DNA of 64,000 bases from Pelagovum pacificum (GCF_016134045.1 NZ_CP065915.1:1612001-1676000), one strand, 5' to 3'. Positions 42,285-52,257 are shown, counted from the first letter of the stretch. Made by a program: numbers and translations. The notes: generated by a model not told the origin, from the sequence alone.

Positions 42285-42361
42285 TTTGCCCGGAGGCGGA
42301 CGACCGACCGGTTGGCGACAGGTGTAGCGAAACGGTCGGCTGGTCGGTAGCGGACAGCAAA

Positions 42362-42382
42362 ACGGGGGCCCGTGGCCCCCGT
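42362..42382 (-). terminator. Terminator of ssb
   Basis: ACGGGGGCC, a three-base loop and GGCCCCCGT; on the minus strand TTTTG follows. It lies 29 bases after the ssb stop. Confidence 0.85.
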
Positions 42383-42410
42383 CTGAAATCGTCCATCTGT
42401 CCGGTATCGG

Positions 42411-42935
42411 TCAGAACGGGATCTCGTCGTCCAGATCGCCGCCGCCGGACGGGCCGCCGTAGCCGCCTCCGCCGCCGCCGCCCTGATTGCCGCCGCCGTA
42501 GCCACCGCCACCGCCGTTGCCGCCACCATAGCCGCCACGGTCGTCGGAGTAGCCACCGCCGCCACCACCGCCGCCGCCTTCACCACGCCCGTCGAGCATG
42601 GTCAGCGTGGAAGTGTAGGGCCGCAGCACGACTTCGGTGCTGTAGCGATCCTGGCCGGACTGGTCCTGCCACTTGCGGGTCTCGAGCTGGCCTTCGATGT
42701 AAACCTTGGAGCCCTTCTTCAGATACTGCTCGGCCACGCGGACCAGCGGTTCGGAGAAGATGGCGACCGAGTGCCACTCGGTCCGTTCGCGCCGCTCGCC
42801 GGTGTTGCGATCCTTCCAGTTCTCGGAGGTCGCGATCCGCAGGTTGCAGACCTTGCCCCCGTTCTGGAACGTCCTCGTCTCGGGATCACGGCCGAGATTG
42901 CCGATGAGGATGACCTTGTTGACGCTGCCAGCCAT
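42411..42935 (-). CDS. ssb: Single-stranded DNA-binding protein
   Basis: This 174-residue SSB has the OB fold in residues 1-110 ([21 protein letters not shown] ... [21 protein letters not shown]). A glycine-rich disordered linker and the acidic tip DLDDEIPF follow, the tip binding replication and repair partners. It functions as a tetramer at forks. The long Gly runs are encoded by near-repetitive GGN codons but stay in frame. It stands alone, followed by a terminator. Confidence 0.97.
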   Translation of the reverse strand: MAGSVNKVILIGNLGRDPETRTFQNGGKVCNLRIATSENWKDRNTGERRERTEWHSVAIFSEPLVRVAEQYLKKGSKVYIEGQLETRKWQDQSGQDRYSTEVVLRPYTSTLTMLDGRGEGGGGGGGGGYSDDRGGYGGGNGGGGGYGGGNQGGGGGGGYGGPSGGGDLDDEIPF

Positions 42936-43078
42936 GTCGCGCGCTCTCCTGCGTTCTAGAATCGTTCACGGACCCTACGCTTGCACCGGAATGGTTTACA
43001 GGGGCTTTCCCTACTTTTGCTGGTGAATCCGTCGTGGTTCTGTATCTTCGCCGGGACCTTAGGACCGGGGGATTTCAG

Positions 43079-43672
43079 ATGACGTGGCGTATTGGCCTCG
43101 CGCTCATCGTGGCCGTGCTCGGTAGCACGGCTTCGGCGCAAACGCTCTCGACGGCGAATCGGTCGTCCTTGCTGAGCTCGCAGATCGACGTGCTCGATAA
43201 CCGGGCATCCGCCCAGTACAATTCATCCGTCCGGCTGCAGCCGCCGCGCGTCGTCGTGCCGGGCTCGCCGCAGGCCGAGGGGCTTAACGTCTCCTACAGC
43301 GGCCGCTACAACGGACCGCTGCTTCAGGTCGCCCGCAGCGCGGCACGGCAGCACGGCGTGCCAGAAGAGCTGTTCCTGCGTCTCGTGAACCAGGAGAGCC
43401 GCTGGAACACCAACGCGCTGTCGCACAAGGGGGCGATCGGGTTGGCGCAGCTGATGCCGGAGACGGCGCAGTATCTCAACGTGAACCCGCACGATCCGCA
43501 GCAGAACTTGCAGGGCGGGGCGCGCTACTTGCGGATGCAATATGACCTGTTCGGCTCCTGGCGTCTGGCGCTCGCCGCTTACAACGCAGGTCCCGGCGCG
43601 GTTCAGCAGCACGGCGGCGTCCCGCCCTATCGCGAGACGCAGAATTACGTGCGCCTGATCCTCGGCAGTTAG
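43079..43672 (+). CDS. Lytic transglycosylase (SLT domain)
   Basis: This exported peptidoglycan hydrolase of 197 residues has signal peptide [21 protein letters not shown] and a low-complexity spacer. The SLT domain from about residue 75 has catalytic Glu in [29 protein letters not shown] and the conserved [21 protein letters not shown]. It cleaves the MurNAc-GlcNAc bond to anhydro-MurNAc. A GGGGGA ribosome site supports this ATG. The small size resembles virulence- or secretion-associated transglycosylases, but no secretion genes are near. It converges with the DUF1206 gene with a 4-bp overlap. Confidence 0.92.
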   Translation: MTWRIGLALIVAVLGSTASAQTLSTANRSSLLSSQIDVLDNRASAQYNSSVRLQPPRVVVPGSPQAEGLNVSYSGRYNGPLLQVARSAARQHGVPEELFLRLVNQESRWNTNALSHKGAIGLAQLMPETAQYLNVNPHDPQQNLQGGARYLRMQYDLFGSWRLALAAYNAGPGAVQQHGGVPPYRETQNYVRLILGS

Positions 43673-44526
43673 GCGGCGGCCGCTTCGGCCTTCGCCTTCA
43701 GGCGCCGGCCGAGGCTTTCTACCCCGTCGTCGGCGATCTTCGGGATGATCCGGTAAGCCGCGTTGGTGAAGCAGAACAGCGCGAAGCCAAGCAACCCGAT
43801 GCAGAGCAGCGTAACAAGGATCTGTCCGTAGACCTGCTCGCCGAGCCAGTCGAACGCGGTTCCCATGCCGCCGGCTTCGCTGCCGTCGGCGTGAAGCGCC
43901 GCCGAGATCACCAGCCCGCCGATGATCGCGATGGAGACGCCCTGCGCCGCCACGCCGGCCTTGAGCGCGGGATTCCACTTCATTGTGAAGCTGTTGGCGC
44001 GAAGCTCCTCGCGGTACTTCTCGGACCACGCCTTGTGCAGGTAGTAGAGACCCGCGCCGAGGATCACGAGACCCGCGATCCCGACAGCCCAGCGACCGCC
44101 GGGAGCGGACATGATCTGTTCCAGCATCCGTCCGGTGAACGAGCCTTCGCCGCCGCCAGCACCGCCACTGGCGAAGATGATCGAGAGCGCAAGCACCCCG
44201 AGCGCGCCGTGGATCACGCCGGTCACCAGCATCCCGATGCGGGCGACGATGCCTTTCGCCTCGGTGCCGTAATCCTCGAGATCCCAGATGCAATCGACGA
44301 TGCGCCAGACCATGTAGGCGATCAGGCCCGCGCCGATCAGCACGAGGAGGATGTTGCCCCCTGGCGTTGTCTCCAGCGTCTGGAGCGCGCTGTTGGTGCC
44401 TTCGGCGTCACCGCCGCGCCAGATGGAGAAGAGGGAGAACCCCCCGACTGCAAGATACACGAGGCCTCGGCCCGCATATCCGATACGCATTACGGGCTTG
44501 GCCCAAGACAGGTCGGTGTCGCTCAT
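43669..44526 (-). CDS. DUF1206 integral membrane protein
   Basis: This 285-residue protein has three similar blocks, each with two transmembrane helices: [39 protein letters not shown] and [20 protein letters not shown], each with the R/G-G-x-V/I-Y/H-x-x-L-G pattern of the DUF1206 repeat. It is an inner-membrane protein of unknown function. It follows the ABC transporter ATPase gene on the same strand; a weak inverted repeat (44568-44593) lies between, so co-transcription is open. Confidence 0.88.
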   Translation of the reverse strand: MSDTDLSWAKPVMRIGYAGRGLVYLAVGGFSLFSIWRGGDAEGTNSALQTLETTPGGNILLVLIGAGLIAYMVWRIVDCIWDLEDYGTEAKGIVARIGMLVTGVIHGALGVLALSIIFASGGAGGGEGSFTGRMLEQIMSAPGGRWAVGIAGLVILGAGLYYLHKAWSEKYREELRANSFTMKWNPALKAGVAAQGVSIAIIGGLVISAALHADGSEAGGMGTAFDWLGEQVYGQILVTLLCIGLLGFALFCFTNAAYRIIPKIADDGVESLGRRLKAKAEAAAA

Positions 44527-44595
44527 GCAGTCCTCCGCGGTTGAAAGGCCAATGCGTGGAGGCCGCCGAGAGTTCCCGGATTCGTGAACTCTCCG

Positions 44596-46677
44596 TTATT
44601 CGGCGGCGACCTTGATGACCGGCTCCATGTTCGCGAACTTCTCGGCGGAGAGGTGGCACTTGATCTGGTGGCCCTCCGCGATGGTGACCTGCGGGGGCAC
44701 CTCCGTCTCGCACTTGTTGCCCGGAACTTCGGATTTCCATCGGCAGCGCGTCTGGAAGGGACAGCCCGGCGGCGGGTTCATCGCCGAGGGAATGTCGCCC
44801 TCGAGCACGATGTGCTTCTTCTCGACCGACGTGTCGGCGATCGGCACCGCGGAGAGCAGCGCCTCGGTGTAGGGGTGGTAGGGCGGCGAGAAGACCTGTT
44901 CGGTCGTGCCGAGTTCCACCACGTGGCCGAGGTACATGACCATGACCCGGTCGGAGAGGTAGCGCACGATCGACAGGTCGTGGGAGATGAAGAGCAGCGT
45001 CGTCTTCTGCTCGCGCTGGATGTCCATCAGCAGATCGGTGACCGCCGCCTGCACCGAGACGTCGAGCGCGGAGACGGGCTCGTCCGCGACCACGATCCGG
45101 GCGCCGCCGGCAAAGGCGCGGGCGATGCCGACGCGCTGCTTCTGGCCGCCCGAGAGCTGACGCGGCATCCGCTCGGCGAAGGCGCGGGGCAGCTTCACGA
45201 GGTCCAGAAGCTCGAGCATCTTCTGCTCGCGCTCCTTCTGGGTGTTGCCGATCTTGAAGATCTCGAGCGCCCGGATGATCTGGTTGCCCACGGTCATCGA
45301 CGGGTTGAGCGTGTCGAACGGATTCTGGAACACCATCTGAACGTCCGCGACCGTCTTGGTGTCGCGGCTTTCGATCGGCGTCCCCTCGATGTTGCGGTTG
45401 TCGAGCAGGATCTGTCCGTCCGTCGCCGTCTCGAGCCCCATCAGCACCTTGGCGAAGGTCGACTTGCCACAGCCCGACTCGCCGACAATGGCGAGCGTCT
45501 CGGACTCGCGGGCCTCGAAGGAGAGCGTCTCGTTCGCCTTCACGACCTTCTTGCCGCCACCGCCGAAGAGGGAGGAGGCCGCGACCTCGTAGTATTTCTT
45601 GAGGTTGTCCATCTTGAGGACGACATTGCCGGGCTCCGGCTTGGTCTTCCGGGCGCCGACCTCGGGCGGGGCCTTCCAGTCGATCTCCTCATAGCGCAGG
45701 CAGCGCGTGCCGTGGCGGTCGTCGCCGGCCACCTCGTACATCGGGATATCCTGCGCGTCGCAGCGGCCTTCCTCGAAGTAGTTGCAGCGCGGGCCGAAGT
45801 TGCAGCCGGGTGGACGTTCGTGGGGCAGCGGGAAGTTGCCGGGGATCGCGATCAGCGGCCGGTCGTTCTTGTTCGCGCCGGGCAGCGGGATCGAGCGGAA
45901 CAGCGCCTGCGTGTAGGGGTGCTGCATCTTGTCGAACACGTCGGCGATCGAGCCCGTCTCGACCGCCTCGCCGGAATACATGACGCAGAGCCGGTCGCAG
46001 GTCTCGAGCACGAGGCCGAGGTTGTGGGAGATGAACAGCATCGAGGTGCCGTACTTCTTGCCGAGGTCCTTCACGAGTTCGACCACCGCCGCTTCGACCG
46101 TCACGTCGAGCGCCGTCGTCGGCTCGTCGAGGATCAGCAGCGACGGGTTGGCCATGAGCGCCATGGCGATGACGATCCGCTGCTGCTGGCCGCCCGACAG
46201 CTGGTGCGGGAAGCTCTTCAGCATCCGCTCGGGGTCGGGCAGTTTCACGTCGGTGACGACTTCGAGGGCGCGCTGGTAGGCTTCCTTTTCGGAGACGCCC
46301 TCGTGGATCATCGGGACTTCCATCAGCTGACGGCCGATGCGCATCGCCGGGTTCAGCGAGGCCATCGGCTCCTGGTAGATCATCGCGATCTCCTTGCCGC
46401 GGATGTCGCGCAGTTCGTCGGGACTCATCTCGTTCAGGTTGCGGCCCTTGAACTTGATCGACCCGCCGACGATGCGGCCGTTGACGCCGAGGTCCTGCAT
46501 GACGCCGAGCGCGACGGTGGACTTGCCGCAGCCGGATTCGCCGACGAGGCCCATCGCCTCACCGGGTTGCACGGTGCAGGAGAAGTCCATCACCGCGGGG
46601 ATCTCCCGCAGGCGGGTGAAGAAGGAGATCGAGAGGTTCTCGATCTCGAGGATCGGGCCGGTGTAGTCGTCTGCCAT
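44596..46677 (-). CDS. Peptide-type ABC transporter, fused double ATP-binding protein
   Basis: This 693-residue protein joins two oligopeptide-type ATPases. Domain 1 has GESGCGKST at 46-54, LSGGQQQRIVIAMALMANPSLLILDEP and an OppD-like C-terminus with a Cys cluster (PPGCNFGPRCNYFEEGRC). Domain 2 (from about 350) has a second GESGCGKST, LSGGQKQRVGIARAF and its own Cys cluster (PPGCPFQTRCRWKSEVPGNKCE). The Cys clusters match those proposed to bind an Fe-S cluster in DppD/OppF-type proteins. It supplies both nucleotide-binding sites for the two permeases. The ligand is unknown. Confidence 0.92.
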   Translation of the reverse strand: MADDYTGPILEIENLSISFFTRLREIPAVMDFSCTVQPGEAMGLVGESGCGKSTVALGVMQDLGVNGRIVGGSIKFKGRNLNEMSPDELRDIRGKEIAMIYQEPMASLNPAMRIGRQLMEVPMIHEGVSEKEAYQRALEVVTDVKLPDPERMLKSFPHQLSGGQQQRIVIAMALMANPSLLILDEPTTALDVTVEAAVVELVKDLGKKYGTSMLFISHNLGLVLETCDRLCVMYSGEAVETGSIADVFDKMQHPYTQALFRSIPLPGANKNDRPLIAIPGNFPLPHERPPGCNFGPRCNYFEEGRCDAQDIPMYEVAGDDRHGTRCLRYEEIDWKAPPEVGARKTKPEPGNVVLKMDNLKKYYEVAASSLFGGGGKKVVKANETLSFEARESETLAIVGESGCGKSTFAKVLMGLETATDGQILLDNRNIEGTPIESRDTKTVADVQMVFQNPFDTLNPSMTVGNQIIRALEIFKIGNTQKEREQKMLELLDLVKLPRAFAERMPRQLSGGQKQRVGIARAFAGGARIVVADEPVSALDVSVQAAVTDLLMDIQREQKTTLLFISHDLSIVRYLSDRVMVMYLGHVVELGTTEQVFSPPYHPYTEALLSAVPIADTSVEKKHIVLEGDIPSAMNPPPGCPFQTRCRWKSEVPGNKCETEVPPQVTIAEGHQIKCHLSAEKFANMEPVIKVAAE

Positions 46678-46710
46678 TGTTTCGATCCCTGTTATTGGTG
46701 TTGTTGGTTC

Positions 46711-46879
46711 GGGTGCGCATCAGGCGCGCACCCTACGGGGGCGACGCAGGGTGCGCCGTCACGGCGCATCGTGTCCGACGGTGTGCGTATTGCGGGTGCG
46801 CATCGAGCGCGCACCCTACGGGTGGGTCCTGAACCGTGCGTGAGCCCACCGGCGTAGGGTGCGCGTTCAATGCGCACCC
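46711..46879. repeat. Cluster of REP-like palindromic repeats
   Basis: Copies of GGGTGCGC...GCGCACCC(TACGGG) occur at 46711-46739 and 46794-46822, related palindromes at 46748-46771, and an inverted copy GTAGGGTGCGC...GCGCACCC at 46853-46879. Each can fold into a hairpin. They fill the 220-bp gap between a permease gene and the ATPase gene. They resemble dispersed extragenic palindromes and could affect mRNA stability inside the operon. Confidence 0.75.
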
Positions 46880-46897
46880 GGTATCGGATGGACCCGC

Positions 46898-48355
46898 TCA
46901 ATCCTTCAAACTCTCTTCGCGCAGGCCGTCGGCCAGCAGGTTGAGGCCCAGCACCAGCGTCAGCAGCGCCACGGCGGGCGGCAGTGCGGGGTGCGGGTAG
47001 ATCGACAGAAGCCGGCGGCCGTCGTTGATCGTGGTGCCCCAGTCCGGGCTCTCGGGCGGAAGGCCGAGGCCGAAGAACCCGAGAGTGCCAAGCAGGATCG
47101 TCGTGTAGCCGATGCGCAGGCAGAAATCGACGATCAGCGGGCCCCGGGCGTTCGGCAGGATCTCCCACAGCATGATGTACCACGGGCCCTCGCCACGGGT
47201 CTGGGCCGCCGCCACGTAGTCCCGCGTCTTGATGTCGAGCGCGAGGCCCCGGACGATCCGGAACACCGTGGGCGAGTTCACGAAGACCACCGACACGAAC
47301 ACCACGAGGATGCCGGATGGCACGTCGAACCCGTCGAGAAAGCCAGGCAGGATGTGGATCGGCGAGTTCACCTCGGAGATCAGGGACAGGTAAATCCAGC
47401 CCGTGATGCCGAGCACGACCACCAGCAGCGGCGTGCGCAGCTTGGGTCGCGTGTAGTAGCGCGAGTTCAGCAGGATCGCGAGGAACACGATCGGGAACAC
47501 GAACAGGACGGTCGCCATGTAGTTCGGAATGCCGGTGGCGATGATCTCGGGCGTCACCAGCAGGTAGAACAGCAGGATCACGGGGAAGGCGAGGATCAGG
47601 TTGGCGACGAAGCTCAGGAAGGTGTCGAGCTTGCCGCCGTAGTAGCCCGCCGGCAGGCCGAGGGTGATGCCCACCATGAAGGCGAACAGCGTCGCGAGAG
47701 GGGCGATCTGCATGACCACGACGGAGCCCTCGACCATGCGGCTGAAGACGTCGCGGGCGAGGTTGTCGCCGCCGAGCAGGTAGTGGGGGAACAGCCCGTC
47801 CTCCGTCGCGTCGGGGACCGGAACGCCCGGCAGCTTGTTCTTGAGCTCCACGATCTGGCTGAGCGGGTCGTGCGTCGTGATCAGGTCGAAGAAGCCGACG
47901 AAGATCGCCGTGAACACCCAGAACATGACGAGGCCGAAGCCGATCATGCCGATCGTGCTGTCGAAGAGCTTGCCGTAGAGGCCGGTCTTCCGCTTGGTGA
48001 CGATCGACAGCACGAAGGTCGCGATCAGGGCGATCCAGACCGGCGTGAACCGGTCCGCCACGGCGCCGATCAGGCCGGCCGCGCCGTAGGGCATGACGAT
48101 CCCGCCGACGATGTAGGCCAAGATGCAGGCCATTGTGCCGATGAACAGCCACTTCACCGCGTTCTCGAGCAGTGGCCCGACACCGCCGGAGCGCGCCAGC
48201 GTGCCGTCGGGATTGGCCCGCATGGTGACGGCGGGCACGAAGAAGGACAGGACGATCTGAACCACCACGGCGACGAGGAACAGGCCGCCGAAGGCGAAGA
48301 AGATCGGGTTCAGGACGCTCCCGAGGGAGCCGGTCCAGGTAAGTGGGTCTTCCAT
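46898..48355 (-). CDS. Peptide-type ABC transporter permease (DppC/OppC-like, enlarged)
   Basis: This 485-residue inner-membrane permease is longer than the usual 280-300. The C-terminal half is the standard binding-protein-dependent transport domain with its EAA loop (RDYVAAAQTRGEGPWYIMLWEILPNARGPLIVDFCL). The N-terminal 200 residues add about four hydrophobic segments (FFAFGGLFLVAVVVQIVLSFFV and others), and a further insertion with three hydrophobic stretches lies near 270-340. It pairs with the DppB-like permease 13 bp upstream. The ligand is unknown. Confidence 0.9.
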   Translation of the reverse strand: MEDPLTWTGSLGSVLNPIFFAFGGLFLVAVVVQIVLSFFVPAVTMRANPDGTLARSGGVGPLLENAVKWLFIGTMACILAYIVGGIVMPYGAAGLIGAVADRFTPVWIALIATFVLSIVTKRKTGLYGKLFDSTIGMIGFGLVMFWVFTAIFVGFFDLITTHDPLSQIVELKNKLPGVPVPDATEDGLFPHYLLGGDNLARDVFSRMVEGSVVVMQIAPLATLFAFMVGITLGLPAGYYGGKLDTFLSFVANLILAFPVILLFYLLVTPEIIATGIPNYMATVLFVFPIVFLAILLNSRYYTRPKLRTPLLVVVLGITGWIYLSLISEVNSPIHILPGFLDGFDVPSGILVVFVSVVFVNSPTVFRIVRGLALDIKTRDYVAAAQTRGEGPWYIMLWEILPNARGPLIVDFCLRIGYTTILLGTLGFFGLGLPPESPDWGTTINDGRRLLSIYPHPALPPAVALLTLVLGLNLLADGLREESLKD

Positions 48356-48368
48356 CTCTGCTGGCTCC

Positions 48369-49427
48369 TCAGGAAATACGGATGCGGGGGTTGAGGTAGA
48401 TGTAGCCGATGTCCGAGATCAGCTGCGTGATCAGCACGACGAAGACCGAGACGACGGAGACGCCGAGCAGCAGCTCGATGTCGTTGTTGCCGGCGGCCTG
48501 GACGAGCGTCCAGCCGAAGCCCTTGTAGTTGAAGATCGTCTCGACGATCACGACGCCGTTCAGCAGCCACGGGAACTGCAGCATGATGACCGTGAAGGGG
48601 GCGATCAGCGCATTGCGCAGCGCGTGCTTCACCACGATGTTGCTGAAGCTGACACCCTTGAGCCGCGCGGTGCGGATATATTGCGCCGTCATCACTTCGG
48701 TCATGCTCGCCCGTGTCATGCGCGCGATGTAGCCCATGCCGTAGAGCGCGATGGTCAGGACCGGCAGGGTGAAGTTCACGAAGGTCGCGTCCTCCATCGC
48801 CGAGGTCGCGGAGCCGTTGAACCACCTGAGCCCAACGGCGGTCGAGGCGAAGACCGCGATGAAGATGACACCCGAGACATACTCCGGAGTGGCGGTCGTG
48901 ATGATGGACAGGGTCGACAGGCTCCGGTCGGTGCGCGAGCCCTCGCGCATGCCCGCCAGGACACCGATCAGCAGGGCGCCGGGCACCATGACCATCATCA
49001 CCCAGAACATCAGCTTGCCGGTGAGGGCGAGGCGGGTGCCGATGATTTCCTCGACGTTGGAGCGGAAGACCGTGGAATAGCCCCAGTTGCCCTGCAGGAT
49101 GCCGCAGTAGGTCGAATGGCCTTCGGGCAGCGCGCCGTCCTCGCCGAGCTCGCCGCTGCAGCGCGACCGCCAGGTGCCATCGGTGCCTTCGATCACGTAG
49201 CCCGGCAGAACGCCCAGCCACTCGCCGTATTTCACGATCGTCGGCTGCAGGTAGCCCCGGTTGTTGAGCCAGGTCTCGACCTGCGCGTCGGTCATCCGGA
49301 AGTTGCCCTGGGTCTTGGAGAGCTTTTCGAGGTTCGGGTAGAGATTGGTCAGGAAGAAGACGATGAACGTGAGGCAGAGCGCGGTCAGGATCATCATCCC
49401 CACGCGCCTCAGTATGAACAGTCCCAT
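48369..49427 (-). CDS. Peptide-type ABC transporter permease (DppB/OppB-like)
   Basis: This 352-residue inner-membrane permease begins MGLFILRRVGMMILTALCLTF, the DppB-type first helix with positive start. A periplasmic loop (about 30-130) with two Cys (WRSRCSGELG, YCGILQGNWGYS) precedes the transport domain, which contains the EAA loop YIRTARLKGVSFSNIVVKHALRNALI. It lies between the binding protein gene and the second permease. Confidence 0.92.
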   Translation of the reverse strand: MGLFILRRVGMMILTALCLTFIVFFLTNLYPNLEKLSKTQGNFRMTDAQVETWLNNRGYLQPTIVKYGEWLGVLPGYVIEGTDGTWRSRCSGELGEDGALPEGHSTYCGILQGNWGYSTVFRSNVEEIIGTRLALTGKLMFWVMMVMVPGALLIGVLAGMREGSRTDRSLSTLSIITTATPEYVSGVIFIAVFASTAVGLRWFNGSATSAMEDATFVNFTLPVLTIALYGMGYIARMTRASMTEVMTAQYIRTARLKGVSFSNIVVKHALRNALIAPFTVIMLQFPWLLNGVVIVETIFNYKGFGWTLVQAAGNNDIELLLGVSVVSVFVVLITQLISDIGYIYLNPRIRIS

Positions 49428-49500
49428 GGCATCCCTTCGGTCTGGTGCGGGCCGGCCGGTATTCCGACCTTTCTTATCGGGAACGGGGTTCCCTTAATGA

Positions 49501-49527
49501 AGCGGGCCGCCCAATGGCGGCCCGCTC
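49501..49527 (-). terminator. Strong hairpin between binding-protein and permease genes
   Basis: On the minus strand, AGCGGGCCGCC, loop ATT and GGGCGGCCCGCTT lie 12 bases after the binding-protein stop and about 75 bases before the permease start. Such a hairpin usually stabilises the upstream mRNA or partly terminates, giving more binding protein than permease. Confidence 0.75.
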
Positions 49528-49538
49528 GATTTGTCGGC

Positions 49539-51212
49539 TCAGGCGGCGAAGCCGAGCTTGTAGGCGTGGATCTCGAAACTGGGGTGCATCTCCGCGCCGA
49601 CCACGCCCGGACGGTAGTGGCGGTAAAGCGAGCGCCAGTAGGGCTGGATGAAGACCGCGTCGTCCTGCAGGATCCGCTCGACGTCCTCCATCACCGTCTT
49701 GCGCTGCTCGGCATCGGCGATCGACATCGCCTCGTTCAGCTTGGCGTCGAACTCCGGGTTGGCATAGCCCGTCTCGTTCCACGCCTCGCCGGTGCGATAG
49801 GCGAGCGCGATGACCTGCACGCCGAGCGGGCGGTGGTTCCACTCCGTCAGCGAGAAAGGGTACTTCGTCCAGTCGTTCCAGAAGGTCGAGCCGGGCATGA
49901 CGGTCCGCTCGATGTTGATTCCGGCGTCGCGGATCTGCGCGGCGCAGGCATCTGCGGTGTTGCGGTTGAACCCGTCGTCGAGCGAGATCAGCTCGTGAAC
50001 GAAGTCGGCCATGCCGGCTTCTTCGAGCAGGGCCATGGATTCTTCGGGCGCGTATTTGGGGCGGCCGATGTCGACATATTCCGGGTGCACCGGCGCAACG
50101 TGGAAGTTGTCGGCCTGCACGCCGAGGCCGGCGTAGCCGAGTTGCAGAAGGACGGCGTTGTCGACCGCCTGAACCAGCGCCTGTCGGACGCGCCGGTCCT
50201 CGTAGGGGAGCATGTCGCCGACCGGGGTCTGCTGGTTGAAGCGCAGAACCACGGTGGAGCCAGTCACGACTTCGGATTTCACCCAGCCGATCGCGTCGCC
50301 GATCTCGATGAACTCGTTGACGTTCTCGTAGAGCATGTCGACTTCGTCGGATTCCATCGCCGCGATCCAGGCCGAGGGCTCCGAGCCGTAGTCGACGTAT
50401 TCGATCCGGTCGAGGTAGGCGCCCTCGTACCCCTCAGTGTTGTTGCCCCACCAGTCATGGTCGGTGTTCTTGACCAGCACGGCGCGCACGCCGGGTTCGA
50501 GGCTCTCGGGCAGGAAGGGTCCGGTGCCGACGGGGTTGTCGAGCATCGCGTTGGGGTCGTGGCTGGAATGGACGACGGCGGCCGGATAGTCGGCCATGCC
50601 GACAACGATCGAGATGTCGGGCACCTCGAGGCTGACGGTCACCGTGTAGTCGTCGACCTTGGTCACCGCGCCCTCGCGGAGCTGGTCGGTCTCGGAATCG
50701 ATCAGGTTCGCCATGCGGCCAGCCATCGAGTTGCCCTCGACGTTGCGGTCGCACCAATATTCGAACATCCGCACCACGTCGTCGGCGTTGAATGCGTCGC
50801 CATTGTTCCAGGTGACGCCCTGACGGACGTTCAGGGTGTATTCGGTGGCGTCCTCGTTGGCCTCCCAGCTCTCGAGGAGCATGCCCCGAAGCGAGCCGTC
50901 ACGGTTGTATTCGACCATGTACTCGAGCCAGCCGCGCATGAAGTTGCCGATCTCGGACCAGTCGGCGGTGCGCGGGTCCTTCACGGCGAGAACCTCGGTC
51001 AGGATGCGCATCGTGCCGCCGTCCTGAACGTCGGCGGCTTCCTGTGCCGTCGCCTCCAGCCCGAGCAAGCCGTAGGCCGCGACGCTGCTGACGCCGAGCG
51101 CGGTCGCGCGGGTCAGGAACTCGCGGCGGGACAGTTTCCCCTCCGCGACTTCGGCGGCGTACATGTGCGCCGCCGGGTGAATGAATTCTACGGATTTCTT
51201 GTTGTCGGCCAT
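49539..51212 (-). CDS. ABC transporter substrate-binding protein (family 5, peptide type)
   Basis: This 557-residue periplasmic solute receptor is of the SBP_bac_5 family. The N-terminus has a twin-arginine motif ([18 protein letters not shown]) followed by a hydrophobic stretch ending ATAQ, so export by the Tat pathway is likely. The mature part shows [27 protein letters not shown], the typical family signature, and WYEYVD-like binding regions. It is the first gene of the transporter operon. The substrate could be a peptide or another compound. Confidence 0.93.
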   Translation of the reverse strand: MADNKKSVEFIHPAAHMYAAEVAEGKLSRREFLTRATALGVSSVAAYGLLGLEATAQEAADVQDGGTMRILTEVLAVKDPRTADWSEIGNFMRGWLEYMVEYNRDGSLRGMLLESWEANEDATEYTLNVRQGVTWNNGDAFNADDVVRMFEYWCDRNVEGNSMAGRMANLIDSETDQLREGAVTKVDDYTVTVSLEVPDISIVVGMADYPAAVVHSSHDPNAMLDNPVGTGPFLPESLEPGVRAVLVKNTDHDWWGNNTEGYEGAYLDRIEYVDYGSEPSAWIAAMESDEVDMLYENVNEFIEIGDAIGWVKSEVVTGSTVVLRFNQQTPVGDMLPYEDRRVRQALVQAVDNAVLLQLGYAGLGVQADNFHVAPVHPEYVDIGRPKYAPEESMALLEEAGMADFVHELISLDDGFNRNTADACAAQIRDAGINIERTVMPGSTFWNDWTKYPFSLTEWNHRPLGVQVIALAYRTGEAWNETGYANPEFDAKLNEAMSIADAEQRKTVMEDVERILQDDAVFIQPYWRSLYRHYRPGVVGAEMHPSFEIHAYKLGFAA

Positions 51213-51329
51213 GCCGAACTCCCTGTCGTTTCTTGTCTTTACGTCTGACCCCGAAGCGACGTGCCCTGGCGAACCGTGGCGCGGTCCGGCCGGATGGCTG
51301 TCATCCCCTAGGCGACATTCCGCATGGTT

Positions 51330-51345
51330 TTGACCGTGAGGTCAA
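51330..51345. promoter_or_regulatory. Inverted repeat in the region upstream of the transporter operon
   Basis: TTGACC, spacer GTGA and GGTCAA form a perfect 6-4-6 inverted repeat 118 bp upstream of the binding-protein ATG, in the 220-bp gap after the AraC-type gene. It could be an operator for a dimeric regulator; this is inference. Confidence 0.4.
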
Positions 51346-51432
51346 CGACTTGATTCGGCACTTCGTGTCACAAAAACGACCTTTGCCTTGTCGTTGAGCG
51401 ACAGGGTCCAGAATGCGGCAAACGGTCGGGAG

Positions 51433-52257
51433 TCAGTGGAGCAGGGGCGTCGTGGCCTTGCGGAAAGCGCTCGGCGTCTGGCCGGTCGCGGCCTGAAAGC
51501 TGCGGGTGAAATAGGCCGCCGACGAGAAGCCGAGCGCCGTGGCGATGTCCTTCACCGGTGTGCGCGAGCGGTTCAGCATCAGGCGGGCCTCGTAGAGGAT
51601 CCGGTCGTTCAGCACGGCAAGTGCGGAGCGGTTGCAGGTCACCCTGCAGCATCGCGTGAGGTGGGTCGGCGTCACGCCGAGCGCGGCGGCATATTGCGCC
51701 ACGCCCCATCCGGAGCGGTACTTGCGTTCGACGAGGTCGGTGTAGGCTGCGACGAGCCGCGCCTGCGTCGTGGCGCGGCGGGCCTCTTCCTCGTGGTGGT
51801 CGAGCTGGCGTTCGAACAGGACCGACAGCAGGCCGAGCTGGTAATGCGCCGCGCGGGTATGGGCCGTCTCGCCCGACCGCAGTTCCGCCTCGAGCAAGTC
51901 GAACTGGAGCGCCAGCTGCTTCTGCGAGACCACGTCACGAACCCGCAGGTGCACCGGCTCGTCCGGCCATTCCGAGGCCATCGCGGCGGGAATCGTCAGG
52001 ATCTGCGCGTAGACGGTGTTGCCGACCTCGATGCCGTACATCGTGCCGGCAGGAATGAAGACGAGGTTGTTCGGCCCGTAGCCCGAGGTCAGCCCGGCGA
52101 TGGTAATCCGCCCCTGTCCCTTGCCGACATAGATCAGGCGCGGGCTCGAGTGGCTGCGCATCGCTTCGGTACGCCAGCGCGTCTGGCCGGTGCCGTGGCT
52201 CAGCGCCCGCAGATCAAGGCTGTTGTTCATCTCGTCCCGCATCCCGTCGTCCAGCAT
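51433..52257 (-). CDS. AraC-family transcriptional regulator
   Basis: This 274-residue protein has an N-terminal cupin-like sensor region (FIPAGTMYGIEVGNTVYAQIL, about 70-90) and a C-terminal AraC double helix-turn-helix. Its second motif is VKDIATALGFSSAAYFTRSFQAATGQTPSAFRK. It lies upstream of the transporter operon on the same strand and is the obvious candidate to control it. It ends 220 bp before the binding-protein gene. The effector is unknown. Confidence 0.9.
   Translation of the reverse strand: MLDDGMRDEMNNSLDLRALSHGTGQTRWRTEAMRSHSSPRLIYVGKGQGRITIAGLTSGYGPNNLVFIPAGTMYGIEVGNTVYAQILTIPAAMASEWPDEPVHLRVRDVVSQKQLALQFDLLEAELRSGETAHTRAAHYQLGLLSVLFERQLDHHEEEARRATTQARLVAAYTDLVERKYRSGWGVAQYAAALGVTPTHLTRCCRVTCNRSALAVLNDRILYEARLMLNRSRTPVKDIATALGFSSAAYFTRSFQAATGQTPSAFRKATTPLLH

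Noticed and set aside
44584..46857. Long plus-strand open frame opposite the fused ATPase
   Set aside because: Shadow of the ATPase gene; no recognisable domain.
48624..51248. Long plus-strand open frame (874 codons) across permease and binding-protein genes
   Set aside because: It is the mirror of the real minus-strand transporter genes; no motif, ribosome site or sensible composition.
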